Below, in pieces: positions 53,471 through 62,353 of a stretch of 64,000 nt of DNA; the stretch's first letter is position 1; each line of letters starts with the position of its first letter. A program made the position numbers and the translations under genes. A model generated the notes under the pieces. The model did not search any database. It had not been told where the DNA came from and was given only the letters and a program-made list of their open reading frames with translations. Source of the stretch: JADJYF01 sp965278995 (GTDB taxonomy: Bacteria; Pseudomonadota; Gammaproteobacteria; Ga0077536); NCBI GenBank assembly GCA_965278995.1, contig OZ257136.1, positions 1,488,001-1,552,000 on the forward strand, read 5' to 3'.

Positions 53471-54694
53471 TCAGGTTGCAGGATTGGCGAACAATACGCC
53501 CGCCGTCTCCAGCCGGGCGATATCCGCTGCGCTGTAGCCAAGCACCTCGCTCAAGACCTCGGCATTATTCTCGCCCAGCGAAGCGGCGCTGAGCGGCGGA
53601 TTGTGTTCGAACTTGGAGAATCGCAGCGGCATGCCGGGCATCATGACTTCGCCGAGCTTGGGGTCCTGCACCGCGCGGATGGTGCCGCGATTGCGCATAT
53701 GCGGATGATTGACGACTTCGGAGATTTTCAATATCGGTGCACAAGGCACTCGTTCGCGTTCCAGCGCGGCGAGTATGGCCTGGTCTGACGGCATGCTGTC
53801 CATCCACGCCTGCACGATGCCGATGACTTCGTCCGCAATTGCGACACGCAGTTCGTTGGTCGCATAGCGCGGGTCGTCGGCGAGTTCAGGGCGACTGATG
53901 GCGCGACACACGCTCGCCCATTGCGGCTGCAGCGAAATCACGCAGATCCAGTTGTCGCGGCCCTTGAAGATGCCGAGCGGGCAGACGGCGAAATGATGAT
54001 GACCGGATCGCGTCGGGTTGCAGGCGCCCTGCGTCATGCTGTAGAGCTGGATATTCAGCTCATGCGAGTGCGTGTAGGCGTCAAGCAGCGAAATATCGAG
54101 GAACTGGCCGCCGCCGCCACGTTCGCGGTGCAACAGCGCGAAACCAATGGCGCATGCGGCATGCACACCGGTGGTGACATCGCCCAGTCCGGCCATCGGC
54201 AGTGCGGGTGCACCTTCCGGGTCGCCGATCATGCCGGTAATGCCACTGTAAGCTTGGGCGATGTAATCGAAGCCAGGCAGCGCGGCGAGTTCGCCGCTCT
54301 GACCCAGAGCCGAGATTGAGCACATCACGAGTTCCGGATTGAGCGCGTGCACGACATCCCAGCCGAAACCGAGCCGCCCGATGACGCCAGGCGCGAAATT
54401 CTCGATGAACACATCGGATTTCTTGATCAGCTCGCGCAGGATGGCTTTGCCTTCCTCAGACTTCGCATTCAGACAGAGGCTTTCCTTGCCGCGATTCTGC
54501 TGCACGTAATACGCGCTGCGACCGTTGCGTTGCGCCGGCAGCACCCTGGCGACATCGCCGAGCGGCGGAAATTCGACCTTGATCACTTCGGCGCCCATTT
54601 CGGCCATCAGACGCGTCGCCGTCGGGCCGGCCAGCACGTGGGTCATGTCGAGGACCCGATAGCCGTTCAGAATATGCGTGGGTCGCGGTGCCAT
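53471..54694 (-). CDS. CaiB/BaiF-family CoA transferase
   Basis: The 407-residue protein from ATG 54694 begins LNGYRVLDMTHVLAGPTATR, with EMGAEVIKVEFPPLGD and NRGKESLCLNAKSEEG; these are class III CoA-transferase signatures. The conserved catalytic Asp lies in AQAYSGITGMIGDPEG or just after it, as in formyl-CoA transferase. It moves CoA between carboxylic acids. It lies 14 bp after fbiC, so it is cotranscribed with the F420 operon although it has no known role in F420 synthesis. Confidence 0.9.
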   Translation of the reverse strand: MAPRPTHILNGYRVLDMTHVLAGPTATRLMAEMGAEVIKVEFPPLGDVARVLPAQRNGRSAYYVQQNRGKESLCLNAKSEEGKAILRELIKKSDVFIENFAPGVIGRLGFGWDVVHALNPELVMCSISALGQSGELAALPGFDYIAQAYSGITGMIGDPEGAPALPMAGLGDVTTGVHAACAIGFALLHRERGGGGQFLDISLLDAYTHSHELNIQLYSMTQGACNPTRSGHHHFAVCPLGIFKGRDNWICVISLQPQWASVCRAISRPELADDPRYATNELRVAIADEVIGIVQAWMDSMPSDQAILAALERERVPCAPILKISEVVNHPHMRNRGTIRAVQDPKLGEVMMPGMPLRFSKFEHNPPLSAASLGENNAEVLSEVLGYSAADIARLETAGVLFANPAT

Positions 54695-54708
54695 GCGGCC
54701 TCCAGGGG

Positions 54709-57168
54709 TCAGCGCGTGCCTACCGTCGAACGCAGCAGCGGGCGCCGCTCGAGTCGCTCGTATTTCCGCGCTGGCGTATTGACTATCTCCGTCAGCGGCG
54801 CTGCGCCGAGCGCGCGGCTGAGGCGCTCGGCCGGAACTTCGCCGTAAGTCGTCGTGCGCTGGCGCGGTTCGCGTCCGCTGGCCGCGATCATCGCCAGCAT
54901 TTCTTCCGGCGAAGTCTCCTGGCCGTGAGCGGCACCTGCAGCGCGGGTGATGCTCTCGTTCATCAACGTACCACCGAGATCGTTGGCGCCCGCGTTCAGG
55001 CAGGCGACGACACCGGCATGCCCCATCTTGACCCATGAGGTCTGGATGTTGGCGATATGCGGGTGCAGGACCAGGCGCGCAACCGCATGCATGAGGACCG
55101 CTTCACGGAACGTCGGGCCTTTGCGCGCGCGGCCTTTGAGATAGAGCGGTGCTTCCATATGGACGAACGGCAAAGGGACGAACTCGGTGAAGCCACCGGT
55201 CTCGATCTGCAGATTGCGTACATGCAGCAGATGACGCGCCCAATGTTCCAGGTGATCGACATGCCCGTACATGATGGTCGCGGTGGTGCGGAAACCGACG
55301 CCATGGGCGGCGCGCATGACATCGAGCCATTGCGCCGTGTTGATTTTGTCCGGGCAGATGATGGCGCGGACTTCGTCGTCGAGTATTTCACCGGCCGTAC
55401 CGGGCAGCGTGCCGAGACCCGCCTCTTTCAGGCGTTGCAGATATTCCGGCAACGGCAGTCCCAGCGTCGCTGCGCCCTGCCACACTTCGAGCGGCGAGAA
55501 CGCATGCACATGCATGTCCGGCACCGCTGTTTTTACCGTGCGCAGGATCTCGAGATAGGTCTCGCCGGTGTACTGCGGGTGAATGCCACCCTGCATGCAC
55601 ACTTCCGTAGCGCCGCGTGCCCAGGCTTCCTCGACGCGGCGCGCGATTTCTTCCGGCGCGAGATCGTACGGTTGCCCACGCAGATTCTCCGACAGCTTGC
55701 CTTTGGAGAACGCACAGAACTGGCACTTGAAATAGCAGACATTGGTGTAATTGATGTTGCGATTGACGACGAAGCTCACAACGTCGCCATTGGTCGCGCG
55801 GCGCAGCGCGTCAGCACTCTGGCAGACTGCAGAGAAATCGTCGCCACGGGCACGGAACAGCCGAACGATCTCGGCTTCCTGCAGCAGTACTCCGCTGTGC
55901 GTGCGCTCGAGAATGCGGGCAACCTCGCTGGATACAGACAACGCAGGCGTATGCAGCGCGGTGATCACTGCGGACGGCGGCGCGACCTCCTCGCCCGGCG
56001 ACCAGTCGTCCGTGCGCGGATAACCGTCGGCATCGCTCGCCTGCAATAGCGCGGTCTGCAGGCGCGCGTCGACCCAACGCGCGCTGTCACGAACATACCG
56101 TGGGTACAACGTCAGGCGCTCGTGCAGATGTTTGCCAGCGGCAGCCGTATCGGCGGCCAGCTGCGCGAGATGCGGCCACGGGGCTTCCGGATTGACATGG
56201 TCCGGAGTCAACGGCGAGACCCCGCCCCAATCGTTGATGCCGACGGCAAGCAGCTCGGGCAGACAGCCAGGACTCAGGTTCGGGGGTGCCTGCAGGCTCA
56301 TCTCGGCGCCGAACAGGAGGCGTGCCACGCTGAGCGTCCACAGCATCTCCTGCAAATCGGGTTCGGGTGCATCATGCATGCGTGTATCCGCCTTGGCGCG
56401 GAAGTTCTGCACGATGATCTCCTGAATATGCCCGAACTCGGCGTGGATCGCTCGGATCGCAAGCAGCGCTTCGATGCGCTCACGACGCGTTTCGCCAATG
56501 CCGATCAGAATGCCGGTGGTAAACGGCACCGCCAGTCGACCTGCAGTTCGCAGCGTTTCCAGCCGCACAGCCGGCCGTTTGTCCGGTGAACCGTGATGCG
56601 GCATGCCTTTCGCGCACAACCGCTCGGACGCCGACTCGAGCATGATGCCCATGCTTGGCGACACCTCACGCAGGCGCGCGCATTCGTCGGCGCTCAGCGT
56701 CCCGGGATTCATGTGCGGCAGGAGCCCGGTCTGTTCAAATACGGCGCTTGCCGCTGCATGCAGATAGTCAATCGTCGAGCGGTAACCTAATCTGGCCAGC
56801 GCATCCCGCGCAGTCTTGTAGCGAACTTCGGGTTTCTCACCGAGCGTGAACAGCGCTTCCTTGCAGCCGAGTCGTTGGCCGGCACGAGCCAGTTCGACGA
56901 CTTCGTCGATGCTCATGTACGGGTCGCGCAGACGCTTGGGCGCCTTGGCAAACGTGCAGTAGTGACAGACGTCGCGACACAATTGCGTGAGCGGAATGAA
57001 AATTTTCCGCGAGTACGTGACGCCATTGCCAAAGCCGCGATCGCGCAATGCGGCCGCAACCGGCATCAGGTGGTCGAGACTGTCGCTCGCAGCAAGCGTC
57101 AGTGCGTCGCTGTCAGACGGCGCCAGACCGGCCGCTGCGGCGTCGAGAATACGATGTAGGTCGGTCAT
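54709..57168 (-). CDS. fbiC: FO synthase, fused CofG-CofH radical SAM protein
   Basis: The 819-residue protein has two radical SAM domains. The first, CofG-like, has CRDVCHYC with cysteines 64, 68 and 71. The second, CofH-like, has VCYFKCQFCAFSKGK near residues 476-486. Together they make the deazaflavin chromophore FO from tyrosine and a flavin precursor. The fused form is typical of actinobacteria; in archaea the two parts are separate. It starts 0 bp after the cofC stop, and is the last biosynthetic gene of the operon before a CaiB gene. Confidence 0.93.
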   Translation of the reverse strand: MTDLHRILDAAAAGLAPSDSDALTLAASDSLDHLMPVAAALRDRGFGNGVTYSRKIFIPLTQLCRDVCHYCTFAKAPKRLRDPYMSIDEVVELARAGQRLGCKEALFTLGEKPEVRYKTARDALARLGYRSTIDYLHAAASAVFEQTGLLPHMNPGTLSADECARLREVSPSMGIMLESASERLCAKGMPHHGSPDKRPAVRLETLRTAGRLAVPFTTGILIGIGETRRERIEALLAIRAIHAEFGHIQEIIVQNFRAKADTRMHDAPEPDLQEMLWTLSVARLLFGAEMSLQAPPNLSPGCLPELLAVGINDWGGVSPLTPDHVNPEAPWPHLAQLAADTAAAGKHLHERLTLYPRYVRDSARWVDARLQTALLQASDADGYPRTDDWSPGEEVAPPSAVITALHTPALSVSSEVARILERTHSGVLLQEAEIVRLFRARGDDFSAVCQSADALRRATNGDVVSFVVNRNINYTNVCYFKCQFCAFSKGKLSENLRGQPYDLAPEEIARRVEEAWARGATEVCMQGGIHPQYTGETYLEILRTVKTAVPDMHVHAFSPLEVWQGAATLGLPLPEYLQRLKEAGLGTLPGTAGEILDDEVRAIICPDKINTAQWLDVMRAAHGVGFRTTATIMYGHVDHLEHWARHLLHVRNLQIETGGFTEFVPLPFVHMEAPLYLKGRARKGPTFREAVLMHAVARLVLHPHIANIQTSWVKMGHAGVVACLNAGANDLGGTLMNESITRAAGAAHGQETSPEEMLAMIAASGREPRQRTTTYGEVPAERLSRALGAAPLTEIVNTPARKYERLERRPLLRSTVGTR

Positions 57169-57870
57169 TCAGAGCAGGCGTGAAGCAGCCGCAATCTCGC
57201 TGTGGTCGGACCGGCTATTATGCCGGGGCAAGACGCGGCGTGCGATACCGCTGTCGCAGAGATAGGCAAAGCTTTCGGTCTCGCTGTCATACGTCAGCAG
57301 GGTCTGCAGATCGAGCGGCGTGTCGATGTCGAGTGCAAAGCTCGGCAGGAACTTGAGTTCCGGCGTAATACCGACCGCACTTGCCGCCTGGCAATGCGCG
57401 TGAAAGCTGCCGCGACCGAAGTGAAACGGGATTGCATCGACAGGGCTGACGGCCAGTGCGTTGGTGCCGTCACGCTCCCGGTCCGGCACGACCGTCACCG
57501 CCGGCGCGCCGCGATGTGCGCTGATGAGGCTGTCAATGTCGCGCGGCGAGACCAGCGGAACGTCACCGGGGATCATCAGCATGCCATGCTGGCCGTGCGT
57601 CTGGAGCCACTGACCCGCTTGCGCGATGGCCGTTGATAATCCAGTCGCCGTTTCCTCGACGAACAATCCGCCAACTCTTTCGACGGCATAACGCGCGCGA
57701 ACTTCGCGCGAAACGACCACGACGCCGGACGCGAGACGGCTTTGCGCGACCGCGCTCAGGACATCGTTCAACATCGCCTGCGCGAGCGATTCGCGCTCTG
57801 CTGCAGACAGCAGCGGCGCAAGCCGCGATTTCGCGTTCGAGTAACGTTTGACTGGGACGACGACCCACAT
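57169..57870 (-). CDS. cofC: 2-phospholactate-type guanylyltransferase CofC (FbiD)
   Basis: The 233-residue nucleotidyltransferase starts MWVVVPVKRYSNAKSRL, the CofC/FbiD N-terminus with a GTP-binding PVK..AKSRL motif, and has LMIPGDVPLV with the metal-binding Asp. It makes the GDP-activated three-carbon precursor of F420. Whether the substrate is 2-phospholactate, phosphoenolpyruvate or 3-phosphoglycerate cannot be told by eye. It lies 6 bp after cofD and directly before fbiC. Confidence 0.9.
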   Translation of the reverse strand: MWVVVPVKRYSNAKSRLAPLLSAAERESLAQAMLNDVLSAVAQSRLASGVVVVSREVRARYAVERVGGLFVEETATGLSTAIAQAGQWLQTHGQHGMLMIPGDVPLVSPRDIDSLISAHRGAPAVTVVPDRERDGTNALAVSPVDAIPFHFGRGSFHAHCQAASAVGITPELKFLPSFALDIDTPLDLQTLLTYDSETESFAYLCDSGIARRVLPRHNSRSDHSEIAAASRLL

Positions 57871-57876
57871 GGAGAT

Positions 57877-58818
57877 TCAAAACGACTGGATGAAACCGAG
57901 GGCAGTGTGCGCCAGATTGATCCGGTCGTCCAGCGACACCATAAGGCTTTGCGCAGTCCTTACCTGGAGGCCTTTGGCGGCAATTTGGGGTACCAGCGCG
58001 GCATCCGTTTCATCGACGATATAACCCTGAATGAGCGCGCCATAATGGTCGGCAATGGCGCTTGCCGAGAGCGGCAGTGAGAGTTCGTTCATGATCTTTG
58101 CAGTCGGCCCTTTGACAGCGGCTCCGGCGATGATCGGCGACACCGCGATGATCGGTGCGCTGCAACGCAACAGCCGTTCACGCAGGCCGGTAATCGCCAA
58201 TATCGGATCAATGCTCAGAAACGGATTGGAAGGGCAGATGATGATACCCGCGAGCGCAGGATCTTCGAGTGCCGCAATCAATTCGGGGCTGGGCTCGGCT
58301 GTTGTCGCGCCGGTATAGCGAACCGCGCGAATACGCGGAGCGCAGCGTTCGCGCACGAAATAGTGCTGGAACGCCAACACGCCCGCATCGGTGTCGAGTT
58401 CCGTTCGTACGGCGGCGTCGGTCATCGGCAACGCCTGATGGTGGATTCCGTGTGCTGTATACAGCGCCCGGGTCACGGCGGTGAGTCCGAGTCCGCTTCG
58501 CAACAGTCCGGACCGATAGACATGGACTGCCAGATCGCGATCGCCGAGATTGAACCAGCCCTCTCCGCCCAGCGCGCGCAGCGTCTCGATGAACTGCCAG
58601 CTTTCGTCGACCCGTCCCCAGCCGGTCACCGGATTGGCAAGACCGCATAACGTATACATCAAGGTGTCGAGATCGGGTGACACATGCACACCCAGATGTT
58701 CGAAATCATCGCCGGTGTTGACGACGAAGGCGAGTTCCTCCGGACCGAGCAGATGCGTCAGTCCCAGCGCCAGTTTGGCCCCGCCGACGCCGCCGGTCAT
58801 CGCCAGATAGTGCGCCAT
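57877..58818 (-). CDS. cofD: 2-phospho-L-lactate transferase CofD
   Basis: The 313-residue protein has the CofD N-terminus MTGGVGGAKLALGL, NTGDDFEHLGVHVSPDLDT, LANPVTGWGRV and ICPSNPFLSIDPI. It joins the guanylylated three-carbon unit from CofC to FO, giving F420-0 or dehydro-F420-0. It is 8 bp downstream of cofE and 6 bp upstream of cofC. The length is normal for the family. Confidence 0.93.
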   Translation of the reverse strand: MAHYLAMTGGVGGAKLALGLTHLLGPEELAFVVNTGDDFEHLGVHVSPDLDTLMYTLCGLANPVTGWGRVDESWQFIETLRALGGEGWFNLGDRDLAVHVYRSGLLRSGLGLTAVTRALYTAHGIHHQALPMTDAAVRTELDTDAGVLAFQHYFVRERCAPRIRAVRYTGATTAEPSPELIAALEDPALAGIIICPSNPFLSIDPILAITGLRERLLRCSAPIIAVSPIIAGAAVKGPTAKIMNELSLPLSASAIADHYGALIQGYIVDETDAALVPQIAAKGLQVRTAQSLMVSLDDRINLAHTALGFIQSF

Positions 58819-58826
58819 ACTCAGAC

Positions 58827-59588
58827 TCAGGAAAACAGATCGTCAGCAATCGGGCGCATGATTTCTGCGGCCGTGCCAGACGTTGCATCGACGGCAAAAC
58901 CGCGTACCAGTGCGGCCGGCGTGCGTTCAGTGCTCTCACCCATGATCAGGGTGGCCATGGCAGCGATCGAATCCGCCCGATTGATCATCGTGACTTTCAA
59001 TTCGCGGCCGAACATATCGTGCTGGCCGCGCCGATCGTCAAGCACCTGCAGACCGGCACAGCCGATGGCGCCGCCGGTCGTTCCCAGACGCCATGGCCTG
59101 TTCAGACTGTCAGCAATGATGATGCCGACATGCCGCCCGGTCGCCGCTTTCAACGACGAATGCAGTGCAGCAGCGCTGGCGTCTGGATCGCGCGGCAGCA
59201 GCAGCGCTGATTCACCATCTTCGTGCTCGATGTTCGACTGATCGATACCGGCATTGGCACCAACATGCCCAAGACGATGACGCACGATGACGACACCGGG
59301 TTTACTGCGCATGACGACGTGGGATTCTTCGAGGATGAGTTCGGCCAGGCGCGGATCCTTACCGGTCTCCGCAGCCAGAGCAAGTGCGGCTGCCCCGGCG
59401 ACAACGCTCGCCAGCGGCAGCAGGCGACGCTCGGCCTTGGAGACGATTTTCTGCGCCACGACCAGGATATCGCCATCGACGAGCGTACAGTCATTGGCGG
59501 CGAGCGCCGCCAGCAGCAGTTCGGCAAGATTGTCGCCCGCGCGCACCAGCGGCATTCCTTCGAGTGTCGATAATGTGATCGCTGGCAT
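58827..59588 (-). CDS. cofE: F420-0:gamma-glutamyl ligase CofE
   Basis: The 253-residue protein from ATG 59588 has VAQKIVSKAE near residue 45 and IADSLNRPWRLGTTGGAIGCAG near residue 165, split here as ADSLNRPWR and GAIGCAG; these are CofE motifs. It adds glutamate residues to F420-0 with GTP. It has no C-terminal nitroreductase domain, unlike mycobacterial FbiB, so the reduction of dehydro-F420 (if a PEP-derived route is used) must be done elsewhere. It is the first gene of the operon. Confidence 0.92.
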   Translation of the reverse strand: MPAITLSTLEGMPLVRAGDNLAELLLAALAANDCTLVDGDILVVAQKIVSKAERRLLPLASVVAGAAALALAAETGKDPRLAELILEESHVVMRSKPGVVIVRHRLGHVGANAGIDQSNIEHEDGESALLLPRDPDASAAALHSSLKAATGRHVGIIIADSLNRPWRLGTTGGAIGCAGLQVLDDRRGQHDMFGRELKVTMINRADSIAAMATLIMGESTERTPAALVRGFAVDATSGTAAEIMRPIADDLFS

Positions 59589-59928
59589 GGGTTTCCATTC
59601 GCTTCGGTGACGTCGCCGGGCCAATGGCCGGTGAATGCTGGACTCCGCGCATGCCCGACAGGATTCTCCCCTGGCGCCTTGCGGAATTCCCCGGTTACAC
59701 CGTCATTGGCAATGCTGCTGCAACGTTAATGTAGCAGCCTTTACCGGCAGCCGGCGACGTGCCTCGTCGTGTTGCCTGTGCGATATGATGACGCCCAGCC
59801 GTATCGGGTAATATTCACGGCCGCTGCGCGCAGCAGCCCAGCACGATTGCAACGGAGCGTGTCATGTCCCCTGAAATCAGCCCTGAAACCGGCCCAGCGA
59901 TTTGCCCAGTCATAGGCGAGCTATCGGC
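59589..59928. other. Divergent intergenic region between cofE and an LLM gene
   Basis: This 340-bp region must hold the promoters of the F420 operon and of the divergent LLM-SDR unit. A GCTGCT...AGCAGC pair around 59714-59738 can form a 6-bp stem. No clear sigma-70 boxes, known operator or gene was recognised. Confidence 0.3.
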
Positions 59929-60801
59929 ATGAAGATCGGTGTATTCCAAATCCTGCCCGACGGTCGCGGTGACCCCGCCGTCGTCGCCAAAGCAGCCGAG
60001 GACCTGGGCTTTCATTCCTACTGGGTACCCGAGCACGCGGTCCTGCCGGTCTCGTTCGCATCGTCTTATGTCGGCGACCCGGATAGCGACGCACCTCCGC
60101 CGCCCGACTACCTGTGGCAGATGCCCGATCCATGGATTGCACTGACTCGCGCGTCGGCCACCACGTCGCGCATTCGGCTGGGCAGCGGCATTTGCCTGGT
60201 GCCCGAGCACCATCCACTGATCCTGGCCAAGGAAGTCGCATCGCTCGATCACTACTGCGGTGGACGGATCAATTTCGGTATTGGCGCCGGCTGGAACCGT
60301 GAGGAGTCGGAACTTTTTGGTGTGGATTTCGATCATCGCTGGGGGCAGACGCGCGAATGCATCGAGATCATGAAAGCACTGTGGTGTAACGATGCCGCCG
60401 AGTATCACGGCAAGTACTACGATTTTCCGCCGGTGCGCTGCTATCCGAAGCCGGCGCAGCGCCCTCATCCGCCGATCATGATCGGCAGCTCGGGCTCGCC
60501 GCGGGTGTTTCAGCGAGCGGTGACCTGGGGCGACGGTTGGATCCCGGTCATGAAAGATCTGGCGGAGTTCGCTGCCGGTTGCCGCGAGATCGACGAGCGC
60601 TGTGCCGCTGCCGGACGTGACCGCGCCAGCGTCCACGTTGCACCATTCGCGCTTGAAGGCCAGTTTCGAACGCCCGAAGCGCGCGACACGGTCTTCGCAG
60701 CCGGCGCCGACGAACTGATCATTTGGCTGCAGGCGCGCGAACTGAATGACATTCTGGATGAACTGAAAGGGCTCGCCGCAAGTTTGCTGGCGCGGGCCTG
60801 A
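59929..60801 (+). CDS. LLM-class F420-dependent oxidoreductase (TIGR03619-like)
   Basis: The 290-residue protein from ATG 59929 begins MKIGVFQILPDGRGDPAVV and shows SYWVPEHAVLP, LDHYCGGRINFGIGAGWNR and YHGKYYDFPP. It is a close paralogue of the LLM protein at 49668. Transcribed divergently from the F420 operon and followed 25 bp later by an SDR gene, it is the clearest candidate client of F420 in this window. Its substrate is unknown, probably an intermediate of the SDR/hydratase pathway that follows. Confidence 0.88.
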   Translation: MKIGVFQILPDGRGDPAVVAKAAEDLGFHSYWVPEHAVLPVSFASSYVGDPDSDAPPPPDYLWQMPDPWIALTRASATTSRIRLGSGICLVPEHHPLILAKEVASLDHYCGGRINFGIGAGWNREESELFGVDFDHRWGQTRECIEIMKALWCNDAAEYHGKYYDFPPVRCYPKPAQRPHPPIMIGSSGSPRVFQRAVTWGDGWIPVMKDLAEFAAGCREIDERCAAAGRDRASVHVAPFALEGQFRTPEARDTVFAAGADELIIWLQARELNDILDELKGLAASLLARA

Positions 60802-60826
60802 CCACGGCACAACGGGAGTAAACAAC

Positions 60827-61738
60827 ATGGGAATGCTGGACGGTAAAGTAGTTCTGGTGACGGGAGGCGGCCGCGGCATCGGTCGCGAATTCTGCCTGGC
60901 GATGGCACGCGCCGGTGCCCGAGTCGTCGTCAACGATCTCGGTTCGAGCACCGATGGAACCGATATCGAAGGAACTCCGGCGCAGGAAGTCGTCAGCGAG
61001 ATCAAGGCCATGGGTGGCGATGCGCGGGCCAACTACGGCAGCGTGTCGAATTACGATCATGCACGCGGCATGATTGAAGACGCGATCAGCCATTTCGGCC
61101 AGCTCGACGGTGTCATCAACAATGCCGGCATCCTGCGCGACCGCATGTTTCACAAGATGAGCATTGACGAATGGCACGATGTCATCAACGTGCATCTGAA
61201 CGGCAGTTTCTATGTCAGCCGTGCAGCCTCCGATCATTTCCGTGAACGCGAGACCGGTGCTTACGTGCACATGACGTCGACCTCCGGCCTGATCGGCAAT
61301 TTCGGCCAGGCCAACTATGCCGCCGCCAAACTCGGCATCGCCGCATTGTCAAAAAGCATCGCGCTCGATCTCGGGCGCTACAAGGTCCGATCGAACTGCA
61401 TAGCGCCGTTTGCCTGGACCCGCATGATCGGCACCATTCCCATCACCGACGAAGTGCAACGCCAGCGCGTCGAACGCCTGAAAGAAATGACACCGGACAA
61501 AATCGCGCCAATGGCCGTTTTTCTGCTCTCCGACGCCGCACGCGACGTCACCGGCCAGATCTTCGCTGTTCGCAACAACGAGATCTTCCTGATGAGCCAG
61601 CATCGCCCGATGCGCTCCATGCATCGCGGTGACGGCTGGACCCCGGAGTCTATCGCCGAACATTGCATTCCAGCCATGAAAGGCGACTTCTACGCGCTCG
61701 ATCGCTCGCAGGACATCTGGCCTTGGGATCCGGTGTAG
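60827..61738 (+). CDS. SDR-family oxidoreductase, (3R)-hydroxyacyl-CoA dehydrogenase-like
   Basis: The 303-residue short-chain dehydrogenase has the cofactor motif TGGGRGIGREFC at 12-23, VVVNDLG with the Asp that favours NAD, INNAGILRDRM, and the catalytic Ser151/Ser153-Tyr164-Lys168 group in STSGLIGNFGQANYAAAK. This is the pattern of the dehydrogenase part of peroxisomal-type multifunctional enzyme 2, which oxidises (3R)-hydroxyacyl-CoA. The MaoC-like hydratase gene downstream would be the other half. It starts after a GGGAG site. Confidence 0.9.
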   Translation: MGMLDGKVVLVTGGGRGIGREFCLAMARAGARVVVNDLGSSTDGTDIEGTPAQEVVSEIKAMGGDARANYGSVSNYDHARGMIEDAISHFGQLDGVINNAGILRDRMFHKMSIDEWHDVINVHLNGSFYVSRAASDHFRERETGAYVHMTSTSGLIGNFGQANYAAAKLGIAALSKSIALDLGRYKVRSNCIAPFAWTRMIGTIPITDEVQRQRVERLKEMTPDKIAPMAVFLLSDAARDVTGQIFAVRNNEIFLMSQHRPMRSMHRGDGWTPESIAEHCIPAMKGDFYALDRSQDIWPWDPV

Positions 61739-61806
61739 ATCGACAATGTTTATTGGCGGTTCAGCGGTGGTCATATCGCGGTCGCGAGCGCTGTGGCGGT
61801 GGCCTC

Positions 61807-62040
61807 ACCGAGGTTGCAACGCCGTGCAGCGGGTCGCTGGTGGGAATCGTTGGTCGTTTGGAGAGGGACTGACTGAGGTTGACGCGCCGTGTAGCGATAG
61901 CTGTACCGAGGTTGCTGCACTGTGCAGCGGTAGCTGTATCGAGGTTGATGCGCTGTGCAGCGGGTCGCTGGCCGCGTCGATCTTTCGAAGACGGTATGAC
62001 CGAGGTTGCTGCGCCGTGCAGCGGGTCGCTGGCGGGAACA
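61807..62040. repeat. Five degenerate copies of a ~33-bp repeat
   Basis: Copies with the core CGAGGTTG then GTGCAGCGGGTCGCTGG occur at 61807, 61871, 61905, 61938 and 61999. The middle three are directly tandem with a period of 33-34 bases; the outer two are about 60 bases away. Most copies can form a small GCTGC-N5-GCAGC stem. The region is intergenic and no coding is supported. Confidence 0.75.
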
Positions 62041-62154
62041 GGGGCTGGCTACCGTTACGCTATCCATCCCTGGATGGCTCCACTACCGCGCGCGCGGCGC
62101 TATACCATCCATGGCCCGCTTGCGCGCGAGGCGCGCCTGCCCCTGTTCCCGCCA
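62030..62154. repeat. 16-bp-arm inverted repeat next to the tandem repeats
   Basis: Perfect arms TGGCGGGAACAGGGGC (62030-62045) and its complement (62139-62154) enclose 93 bases containing a CCATCC/GGATGG stem (62064-62077) and GCGCGC-rich blocks. The left arm begins within the last copy of the tandem repeat. It looks like a REP- or MITE-like intergenic element; there is no transposase and no target-site duplication was noted. Confidence 0.65.
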
Positions 62155-62353
62155 CCGACCCCCACAAGGTCGAGGGTTCACGTTCTGCTCATCCGGTCAG
62201 CACCCCGAGCTTTTTGCGGCGCAACCGATCAGACGGCGCTAATGAAGATCTGCCATCGTGCGGCCTCACCACGCACCCACGTCGAGAATCTGATCAACGC
62301 CGAACGAAGGCGACAATCCAATTCGATTCTGAACTTGTACATGAGACGATGAC

